A stretch of DNA of 64,000 nt from Streptosporangium sp040640155 (GTDB lineage Bacteria; Actinomycetota; Actinomycetes; Streptosporangiales; Streptosporangiaceae). The stretch spans positions 1-64,000 of the forward strand of contig NZ_JBFABE010000021.1 of NCBI RefSeq assembly GCF_040640155.1. The letters run 5' to 3'. Positions within the stretch are counted from its first letter, which is position 1. The number at the start of each line of letters is the position of its first letter. The notes beneath the pieces were generated by a model, which ran no database searches, was not told where the DNA came from, and saw only the letters and a program-made list of their open reading frames with translations. A program made the position numbers and the translations under genes. Positions 57,923-64,000 of the stretch are shown piece after piece.

Positions 57923-59437
57923 GTGACGAGCGAGGACCGGATCGGCCTGCAGGCCGGCCGTGGCGTTCTGAGCGTCGCCGCCGGTCTGATCCTGGCCGCC
58001 CTGGCGACGGTGGGCTACACGCTGCCACCGCCGTTCGACCCGACCCCGCTGCGCGCCGACCCGGTCTTCCAGACCCTTCCCCCGCAGCCGTCCGCCGAGG
58101 TCGCGCCGGTCGCCGCGACCGCGCCGATCAGCACCCGCGACGTCACCGTCGTCGCCGAGGACGGCACGCGGCTGCGGGCCACGATCCGCGCGCCGCTCAC
58201 GCCGGGACGGCACCCGGCGATGGTCTTCGTGCAGGGGGCCGGTGCCGGGGCGCGCGGCGACTTCACCACCCAGGCCGAGTGGCTGGCCAAGGCCGGGATC
58301 GTCACGCTCGCCTACGACAAGCGGACCGTGGGCTACGACTTCCGGAACCGCGACTTCGCCCTGCTGGCGAGCGACGCCGTACGCGTCCTGCGGGAGCTGC
58401 GCGGGCGCGCGGACGTCGATCCGGCCAGGGTGGGGCTGTGGGGGGTGAGCGAGGGGAGCTGGGTGGTGCCCATCGCCGCCACCGAGAGCGACGAGGTCGG
58501 GTTCACCGTGCTGGTTTCGGCGCCCAACGTCTCCCCCGTGCGGCAGGTGACGTGGGCGCTGGGCGAGCAGCTGGAGCGGCTGCACGCCCCGCCGGGGGTG
58601 CGCGAGCTGCTCATCCGGGCGATGGGCTCCGTCGACATGAACTTCCTGCGCTACGACGGCCTGCCCGCGTTGCGCGGCGTGCGGCAGCCGGTCCTCGCGC
58701 TGTACGGCACCCGGGATCCGTCGATCCCGTTCGTGGAGAGCAGCATGACCCTGACCGGCGCGCTCACCGAGGGGGGCAACCGCGACTACACGATCCGCTA
58801 CCTGGAGGGCGCCGACCACGGCATGCGCCTGCGCGGCGGCGCCTTCGCGCCCGGTTACCTGCAGACGCTCGCCAACTGGATCCGGGGCCTGCCGGGCACG
58901 GCCACGCCGTCGGTGCACATCGCCGGCGCCACGCCTGTCCAGCGCCTGGAGGCCAGCGACGTGCCCGCCGCCCCCTGGTACGCCGGGGGGACGGTCATCG
59001 GGCTGGCGCTCTGCCTGGCCGCGGTCGGTTACGTGGTCGCCCCGGTGGCGGAGATGGCCGCCCGGCTGCGCGGCCGGCCGGCGGCGGAGACGAACGCCCG
59101 CGTCTGGCCGCCGATCCGGCGCCGGTTCCGCCGGATGGCGTGGACCGGGGTCGGGCTGCTGGTCTCGGTGCTGGCGTTCATCGTCCTGCTGGTGCTGTTC
59201 TCGGTCAACCAGGCGGGGGCCTGGCCGGCGGTGCTCGCCGGGTGGCTGGTCATCAGGATCCTGGCGCTGCTGATGCTCCTTCAGGAGGTCACGGGCGTGG
59301 CCGCCGTCGTCGAGGGGATGCGCGAGGGCTGGCAGCCCACGCGCGCCCAGAGCTTCGCCGTCGCCGGGGCGCTGGGCGGCAACGGCCTGCTGCTGGTGGC
59401 CGCGGCCTACTACGGCCTGTTCTCGTTCCCGCTGTAG
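57923..59437 (+). CDS. Membrane-anchored alpha/beta-hydrolase
   Basis: The 504-residue protein begins with a membrane anchor (VLSVAAGLILAALATVGYTL), followed by an extracytoplasmic alpha/beta-hydrolase domain (residues 70-330) with FVQGAGAGARGDFTTQAEWL, nucleophile elbow GVSEGSW, ALYGTRDPSIPF (acid) and GADHGMRLRGG (His). The C-terminal 170 residues hold four more membrane helices (WYAGGTVIGLALCLAAVGYV and others). The substrate is unknown; dienelactone-hydrolase/peptidase-type esterase activity is likely. GTG 57923 has GGAGG close by; upstream in-frame starts would run into the sbcD promoter. Confidence 0.85.
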   Translation: MTSEDRIGLQAGRGVLSVAAGLILAALATVGYTLPPPFDPTPLRADPVFQTLPPQPSAEVAPVAATAPISTRDVTVVAEDGTRLRATIRAPLTPGRHPAMVFVQGAGAGARGDFTTQAEWLAKAGIVTLAYDKRTVGYDFRNRDFALLASDAVRVLRELRGRADVDPARVGLWGVSEGSWVVPIAATESDEVGFTVLVSAPNVSPVRQVTWALGEQLERLHAPPGVRELLIRAMGSVDMNFLRYDGLPALRGVRQPVLALYGTRDPSIPFVESSMTLTGALTEGGNRDYTIRYLEGADHGMRLRGGAFAPGYLQTLANWIRGLPGTATPSVHIAGATPVQRLEASDVPAAPWYAGGTVIGLALCLAAVGYVVAPVAEMAARLRGRPAAETNARVWPPIRRRFRRMAWTGVGLLVSVLAFIVLLVLFSVNQAGAWPAVLAGWLVIRILALLMLLQEVTGVAAVVEGMREGWQPTRAQSFAVAGALGGNGLLLVAAAYYGLFSFPL

Positions 59438-59567
59438 AACCAGGGCCGCTCAGGTCGCGGGGGACGCGCAGGTCCCCTCGGGTCGCGGAAGGCGACGCGC
59501 GGGCCCCCTCGGGCCCTCTCGGGCCACCGGCGGGACGGCTGGCGCCGCCCGTTCACGGGGAGCCGGG

Positions 59568-60611
59568 TCAGAGGTGGCCGCCGAGCCAGCGGTCGATCTC
59601 GGCGAGCACGCGCTCGCGGACCGGCGCGGGCGAGAGCACCAGGTCGTGCATGCCGCCCGCGACCCGCACGCACGTCACGTGCGAGCCGATGCTGGTCGAC
59701 CAGCGGGCGATCTGCCGGGGGTCGAGCACCACGTCGGCGCCGCGCGCCTCCGGGGCGAAGGCGCGCAGCCGCAGCCCCCTCTCCGCGCACAGCACCAGCA
59801 CCGGCACGTCCACCCGCAGGCCGCCGTGCAGCCTGCGCTGTGCCCGGCGGACCGCCGCCAGCCAGGCCGCGTGCACCGGGAACCCGCCGATGGGCTTCCA
59901 CTCCAGGTCGAAGTCCCACTCGCCGTGGTGGGTGCGGTGCAGGCTCGCGCCGTACGCGGTGGCGGGCGTCAGGGGCAGCACGGCGCGGGCCGGCAGCCTG
60001 GACAGCGGGCCGCCCAGCAGGTCGGCCGCCGCCCGCAGGGGGGACGGGACGTTGAGGTCGAGGAAGGGGCTGTTGAGCACCAGCGCCTGGACCAGTCCCC
60101 GGCCGCGGACCCGGTCGGCCCAGAGCGGGGCGATCAGACCCCCGGTGGAGTGGGCGTTGAGGACGACCCGCTCGTGCCCGTCCCGCTCGCGGACGACCCG
60201 TACGGCCTCGTCGATCTCCGGGAAGTACTCGGTGAGGCTGCGCACGAACCCGCGGGTCTGGTGCGGCAGCAGCGAGCGGCCGTACTTGCGCAGGTCGAGG
60301 CCGTAGAAGTCGAAGCCGCGGGCGACGAAGTGGTCGGCCAGGTGGGTCTGGAAGAAGTAGTCGGTGAAGCCGTGCACGTACAGCACGGCTCCGCGGGCGG
60401 GTCCGGTGGCGCGCCGCCGCACCAGCGAGGCCACCACCGGCCCCTCGTGGTCGTCGGCCATCGGCAGGACCGTGAGCTCGTAGCCGTGGCCGAGAACGTC
60501 GGGGGCGGGTCGGTCGAGAGCGGGCACGTCGGGGGCGGGCACGCCAGGGGCGGGCACGCCAGGGGCGGGCACGCCAGGGGCGGGCACGCCAGGGGCGGGA
60601 AGGTCGGACAT
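59568..60611 (-). CDS. Serine-aminopeptidase/monoacylglycerol-lipase-like alpha/beta-hydrolase
   Basis: The 347-residue protein has an N-terminal stretch of PAPGV pentapeptide repeats (residues 5-33), then an alpha/beta-hydrolase domain with LYVHGFTDYFFQTHLADHFV, FYGLDLRKYGRS, the nucleophile region NAHSTGG, PVLVLCAERG and GGMHDLVLSP. This pattern fits the Hydrolase_4 group (lysophospholipases, monoglyceride lipases). The start ATG 60611 lies five bases after the stop of the enoyl-CoA hydratase gene, so the two are in one operon; the downstream link to acyl-CoA metabolism suits a lipase. The repeats look like a recent expansion and are probably disordered. Confidence 0.85.
   Translation of the reverse strand: MSDLPAPGVPAPGVPAPGVPAPGVPAPDVPALDRPAPDVLGHGYELTVLPMADDHEGPVVASLVRRRATGPARGAVLYVHGFTDYFFQTHLADHFVARGFDFYGLDLRKYGRSLLPHQTRGFVRSLTEYFPEIDEAVRVVRERDGHERVVLNAHSTGGLIAPLWADRVRGRGLVQALVLNSPFLDLNVPSPLRAAADLLGGPLSRLPARAVLPLTPATAYGASLHRTHHGEWDFDLEWKPIGGFPVHAAWLAAVRRAQRRLHGGLRVDVPVLVLCAERGLRLRAFAPEARGADVVLDPRQIARWSTSIGSHVTCVRVAGGMHDLVLSPAPVRERVLAEIDRWLGGHL
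60533..60600. repeat. 15-bp tandem repeat encoding PAPGV units
   Basis: Four near-exact 15-bp units (CGGGCACGCCAGGGG) lie in the 5' end of the lipase-like gene and encode the repeated pentapeptide PAPGV on the minus strand. It is an in-frame minisatellite that would vary in copy number between strains. Confidence 0.85.
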
Positions 60612-60616
60612 GACGG

Positions 60617-61510
60617 TCAGTGTCGCTCGTCGGGCCGCTCGTAGGGGTTGTCCGGCCAGGAGGGGACCGCCTCGGGGAGGTCTCCCGAGACCTTCATCGG
60701 GAACGTCGCCGCCCGCTTCTCCAGGAACGCCGTGACGCCCTCGGCGGCGTCCGGGGCCGAGCCGAGCGCGTTCATCAGGATCGAGTCGGCGCGGTGCGCC
60801 TCCCACGGGGAGGCGGCCGACAGGCCCGACCACATCAGCCGGCGGATCGCGGCGACCGAGACGGCGGAGGTGTTGTCGGCGATCTCCCGGGCGAGCGCGT
60901 ACGCGGCCGGGAGCAGCTCGTCCGGGGCGAGGACCCTGGAGACCAGCCGCCCCCGGAGCGCCTCGTCGGCGGGGAACACCCTGCCGGTCGCGGCCCACTC
61001 CATGGCCTGGGAGATGCCGACCAGGCGGGGCAGGAACCAGCTCGAGGCGGCCTCGGTCACGATGCCGCGGCGGGCGAAGACGAAGCCGAACCTGGCGGTG
61101 TCGGAGGCGAGCCTGATGTCCATCGGGAGCGTCATCGTCACCCCGACGCCCACGGCCGGGCCGTTGATCGCGGCGATGACCGGCTTGAGCGACCTGGCGA
61201 TCCGGAGCGCGACCGTGCCGCCGCCGTCGCGGGGCGAGCCGTCGACGGTGTCCCGCCCGGCGTACATCTCGCCGGTCCTGCGGTGGTCGAAGGTCTCTCC
61301 CCCGCCCGAGAGGTCGGCGCCCGCGCAGAAGGCGCGGCCCCTGCCGGTGACGACGACGGCGCGCACCCCGTCGTCGGCGTCGGCCAGGTCGAAGGCGTCG
61401 ATCAGCTCGCCTCGCATGACGTAGGTGAAGGCGTTGAGGCGGTGCGGGCGGTCGAGAGTGATCGTGGCGACGCCATCCGCCACCTCGTACTGGATCTCCG
61501 TGAAGGCCAT
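60617..61510 (-). CDS. Enoyl-CoA hydratase/isomerase family protein
   Basis: The 297-residue crotonase-fold protein has the oxyanion-hole segments RAFCAGADLSGGG and INGPAVGVGVTMTLPMDIRL, FGFVFARRGIVTEAASSWFL and a long C-terminal helical part (GVTAFLEKRAATFPMKV). It probably hydrates an enoyl-CoA in fatty-acid or related beta-oxidation. The usual catalytic Glu positions read IVTEAAS, so one catalytic Glu is present; the other is not clear. It starts at ATG 61510 and is followed by the lipase-like gene. It is too far from the leucine operon to be assigned as the methylglutaconyl-CoA hydratase that operon lacks. Confidence 0.88.
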   Translation of the reverse strand: MAFTEIQYEVADGVATITLDRPHRLNAFTYVMRGELIDAFDLADADDGVRAVVVTGRGRAFCAGADLSGGGETFDHRRTGEMYAGRDTVDGSPRDGGGTVALRIARSLKPVIAAINGPAVGVGVTMTLPMDIRLASDTARFGFVFARRGIVTEAASSWFLPRLVGISQAMEWAATGRVFPADEALRGRLVSRVLAPDELLPAAYALAREIADNTSAVSVAAIRRLMWSGLSAASPWEAHRADSILMNALGSAPDAAEGVTAFLEKRAATFPMKVSGDLPEAVPSWPDNPYERPDERH

Positions 61511-61649
61511 GACCGAATCTTATTCCAGAGAAAAAGCCCGATAAGTCCGTATGAGCTTCTTGAGTTGTTCACCGACTTGTCGCTCACGACGGTGTTTCAC
61601 CCCCCTAATATCTCTCTGCGACGGTGACGGACGAGGAAACGGGGGGCAG

Positions 61650-63185
61650 GTGCGGGACAGACCACGGCCGTCCGGAGTCGGGGCGGTCATCGGCTGGACG
61701 GCACTGGCCGCCGTCGCCCCGGGCGCGGCGCACCTGCGCGCGGGATGGCGCAGGACCGGCCTGGCCCTGCTGTCCGGGTACGCCGTGCTGCTGCTGGCCC
61801 TGCTCTGGGTGGTGCTCACCTCCGACCTGGGCGCCCTCGCCGGGCAACTGGCCGCCTCCTCCTCGAACGTGACCATGGTCATCGCGGCCTCGGCGGTGCT
61901 GGGTCTCGCCTGGTTCGCGCTGATCGTGCACTCGTTCACGGTGATGAACCCCGGCCGCCTGCCCAGGGCCGGGCAGGCGGTCGCGGGGAGCCTGGCAGGT
62001 CTGCTCGCGGTGACCGTGCTGCTGCCCTTCGGTCTGGTCGGGCAGTCCGCGGCGGTGTCGCAGTCGGCGGTCACCGACATCTTCGACGCCCCCTCCACGC
62101 CGGGTCCCGGCGGCGGTGGCACGGGCAAGCCGGACGATCCGTGGTCGGGCCGCTCGCGGGTGAACATCCTGCTGCTCGGCGGCGACGCCGACACCCATCG
62201 GGAGGGTGTGCGCACCGACAGCATCAACGTGGCCAGCGTGGACGTCCGGACCGGCAACACCGTGCTGCTCAGCCTGCCGCGCAACCTGGAGAACGTCCGC
62301 TTCGTCCCGGGCTCGCCCATGGCGAGGCGCTTCCCCGACGGCTTCCGGCTGCCGGTCAACCCGGACGGCTCGCGCGAGGACCTGCTCTTCGCGGTCTGGG
62401 AGTACGCCGACGCCCACCCGGAGATCTTCGGGGGGCGCAGGCACCAGGGCACCAGGACGCTCATCGACACGGTCGGGTACACGCTGGGGCTGAAGATCGA
62501 CTGGTACGCCCTGGTCAACATGTGGGGCTTCGCCCGGCTGATCGACGCGATCGGCGGCGTGACGCTGACCGTGCCCCAGGACGTGGTCTTCGGCAGGTAC
62601 AACGAGGGCCTGGTCAAGGCGGGCACCCGCCGCCTGCGCGGCGCCGACGCGATGTGGTTCGCCCGCTCGCGCACCAACAGCGACGACTACACCCGGATGG
62701 GCCGTCAGCGCTGCGTGCTGGGCGCCCTGCTGTCCCAGGCGGACCCGGCGACCGTGCTGTCCCGGCTCAACCAGGTCGCGACGGCCACGAAGGAACTGCT
62801 GAGGACCGACATCCCGCGCCCGATGCTGGAGCACCTCGTCCCGCTGGTGCTGAAGGTGAAGAACGCGAAGGTGACCAGCGTCCAGTTCGTCCCGCCGCTG
62901 ATCAACACCGGCTACCCCGACTGGGACAAGATCCGTAAGGTCACCGCGAAGGCCCTGCGCGCCTCGGCCGCCCCCAAGCGCCCGCTCACCGCCACCGCGG
63001 CCCCCTCGGCCACACCCGGGACCACCCTCGCCGCCACGCCCGGAACCGGGGACACCGCGACGGCCACCGGCGGCCCGGGGACCGGCGAGGGCACCGCGTC
63101 CGCCCGGACCCCCCGTCCCCGGGCGAGCGCCACCGCCAAGCCGGACCCGTCCGCCGCGAAGGGCATCACCGAGGGCTGCGCCTGA
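61650..63185 (+). CDS. LytR-CpsA-Psr (LCP) family cell-wall glycopolymer ligase
   Basis: The 511-residue protein has four N-terminal membrane helices (VIGWTALAAVAPGAAHLRAG, LALLSGYAVLLLALLWVVLT and two more), then an extracytoplasmic LCP domain with VNILLLGGDADTHREGVRTD, VLLSLPRNL, IGGVTLTVP, GTRRLRGADAMWFARSRTNS and DYTRMGRQRCVL, which hold the pyrophosphate-binding arginines and aspartates. LCP enzymes attach teichoic acid or other glycopolymers to peptidoglycan. A disordered Ala/Thr/Pro-rich tail of about 85 residues ends the protein. GTG 61650 follows GGGGGG; a TAATAT -10-like element is at 61606-61611. Confidence 0.92.
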   Translation: MRDRPRPSGVGAVIGWTALAAVAPGAAHLRAGWRRTGLALLSGYAVLLLALLWVVLTSDLGALAGQLAASSSNVTMVIAASAVLGLAWFALIVHSFTVMNPGRLPRAGQAVAGSLAGLLAVTVLLPFGLVGQSAAVSQSAVTDIFDAPSTPGPGGGGTGKPDDPWSGRSRVNILLLGGDADTHREGVRTDSINVASVDVRTGNTVLLSLPRNLENVRFVPGSPMARRFPDGFRLPVNPDGSREDLLFAVWEYADAHPEIFGGRRHQGTRTLIDTVGYTLGLKIDWYALVNMWGFARLIDAIGGVTLTVPQDVVFGRYNEGLVKAGTRRLRGADAMWFARSRTNSDDYTRMGRQRCVLGALLSQADPATVLSRLNQVATATKELLRTDIPRPMLEHLVPLVLKVKNAKVTSVQFVPPLINTGYPDWDKIRKVTAKALRASAAPKRPLTATAAPSATPGTTLAATPGTGDTATATGGPGTGEGTASARTPRPRASATAKPDPSAAKGITEGCA

Positions 63186-63250
63186 GCGTCGCGCCCGGGT
63201 ACCGGCGCTCGCCGGGCGCCTGGCCCGGCGCGTCCGGTCCGGCGCGTCCG

Positions 63251-64000
63251 TCACCGGCCGCCTGCCGTCGGCCCTCCACCGAGCCGTACGGTGACCGTCG
63301 CCGAGCCCCCGTCCCGCAGGGCCGCCCTGCCGAAGGTGAGCGTGAGACCGGCGCCGGTCGTGGCGCCCGTCAGCAGCCCGTGACCGCGCAGCACCCCGGT
63401 CACCGGCCGGTCCCACGTCACGGTCAGGGTGTCCAGGTCGCGTCGCGGGTCGGACACGGTCAGCGTGGCCGTACCGTCGTCCGCCTCCCGGACCAGGAGC
63501 GCGCACGGCGCGGAGGCGGCCAGGCCGCCGACGGCCCCGCCGTTCCAGAAGACGACGGCGGACAGGCCGAGCGAGGGGACCCGCACCCCCTGCCGCCGGG
63601 CGGTGTTGTCGAGCACCCTCATCCAGCCGGGGCCGGCCGCCCGCGACCGGGTCGCGGCCAGGCTCGCCCCCGGCAGGAGCACGTAGAGGTACCCGGCCGA
63701 GACGGGGTCGACGCCGTGGTCGAACCACAGGGTCGTGTAGTCGCGCGCAGGCGTCCCCGTCCCCGCCTCCGCCCGCGTCCCGTCCGCGGCGCGTCTCTCG
63801 CGCAGTGTGCGCAACCCCGAGGCGCAGGGCAGGACGTAGCCGCCGTGCCCCTCCAGGTGCGCCCAGCCCGCCTCCTCGTCCAGGGTCAGGGGGGCGCCGG
63901 TCCTGCGGTTGTCCACGATCGTCTCGACGGGCACACCGTCCTCGCCGGTGATCCCGGCACCCAGGCAGACGACGGCGTCGTCGAGGAAGAACCACGACTT
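63251..64000 (-). CDS. Polysaccharide lyase family 8 enzyme (hyaluronate/xanthan lyase type), C-terminal part
   Basis: The reading frame enters from the right edge and ends at the stop at 63251, giving 249 residues. It begins KSWFFLDDAVVCLGAGITG, the well-known conserved segment of PL8 lyases, followed by VETIVDNRRTGAPLTLDEE, WFDHGVDPVSAGYLYVLLPG and a C-terminal beta-sandwich (SDPRRDLDTLTVTWDRPV). The catalytic Asn/His/Tyr lie in the missing N-terminal barrel, so the substrate (hyaluronan, chondroitin or xanthan) cannot be told. It should be secreted. Confidence 0.92.
   Translation of the reverse strand, partial: KSWFFLDDAVVCLGAGITGEDGVPVETIVDNRRTGAPLTLDEEAGWAHLEGHGGYVLPCASGLRTLRERRAADGTRAEAGTGTPARDYTTLWFDHGVDPVSAGYLYVLLPGASLAATRSRAAGPGWMRVLDNTARRQGVRVPSLGLSAVVFWNGGAVGGLAASAPCALLVREADDGTATLTVSDPRRDLDTLTVTWDRPVTGVLRGHGLLTGATTGAGLTLTFGRAALRDGGSATVTVRLGGGPTAGGR

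Noticed and set aside
60617..61510. Enoyl-CoA hydratase as the missing methylglutaconyl-CoA hydratase of the leucine operon
   Set aside because: It is about 50 kb away, co-transcribed with a lipase-like gene, and has no specific feature of that enzyme.

Overview
The window is 64 kb of very GC-rich DNA with dense genes, many GTG and TTG starts, Shine-Dalgarno sites of the AGGAGG type, several apparently leaderless genes, a perfect CebR/CelR cellulose operator, XRE-DUF5753 and ECF regulators and a class III lanthipeptide cluster. This points to a filamentous actinomycete, probably Streptosporangiales or a relative. That placement is inference; there is no rRNA or tRNA to test it. I see no insertion sequence, prophage or CRISPR array.

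Layout. 1-763 is the 5' part of a secreted GH6 cellulase behind a TGGGAGCGCTCCCA operator. 1240-5442 holds a NarL-type two-component pair and a secreted TAP-like peptidase. 5592-14856 is a leucine/branched-chain catabolic region: isovaleryl-CoA dehydrogenase, HMG-CoA lyase and both subunits of a methylcrotonyl-type carboxylase in one leftward operon, a divergent TetR regulator, then a fused alpha-beta 2-oxoacid dehydrogenase E1. 15089-18202 contains small regulatory or hypothetical genes, including one whose start codon abuts a perfect 24-bp palindrome, and an ECF sigma/membrane protein pair. 18270-18871 is a decayed aldehyde:ferredoxin oxidoreductase. 18950-23286 has CorA, an NTF2-like protein, an M50-like peptidase and a damaged SRPBCC / YCII / ECF-sigma operon in which the sigma factor has lost region 4.

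23731-33565 is the most interesting block, a complete class III (SapB/labyrinthopeptin-type) lanthipeptide cluster. It has a small histidine kinase, a LanKC synthetase, at least three near-identical tandem precursor genes interrupted by a 99-N assembly gap, a strong hairpin, two ABC transporter halves whose motifs predict an asymmetric heterodimer, and a prolyl oligopeptidase at the end of the operon that probably removes the leader. Downstream are a secreted phospholipase D-like protein and an orphan LuxR-type response regulator that may pair with the kinase.

36151-42638 contains a second full two-component system, a DUF418 membrane protein, an XRE-DUF5753 regulator with a small partner, and an amidohydrolase/decarboxylase divergent from a TetR gene with a cluster of repeated operators. 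42827-48926 is a three-gene operon that looks like a compact SMC/MukBEF- or Wadjet-like complex (kleisin-like, winged-helix KITE-like, SMC-like ATPase) without a recognisable nuclease subunit. 49107-64000 carries a frameshifted AlkZ-like gene, a VOC protein, a DHA2 drug exporter, sbcC-sbcD, two alpha/beta hydrolases, an enoyl-CoA hydratase, an LCP cell-wall ligase and the 3' end of a PL8 polysaccharide lyase.

Five loci are broken or reduced (AOR remnant, SRPBCC, sigma without region 4, AlkZ-like gene, gapped precursor array), so the accessory parts look under active turnover while the catabolic and repair operons look intact.
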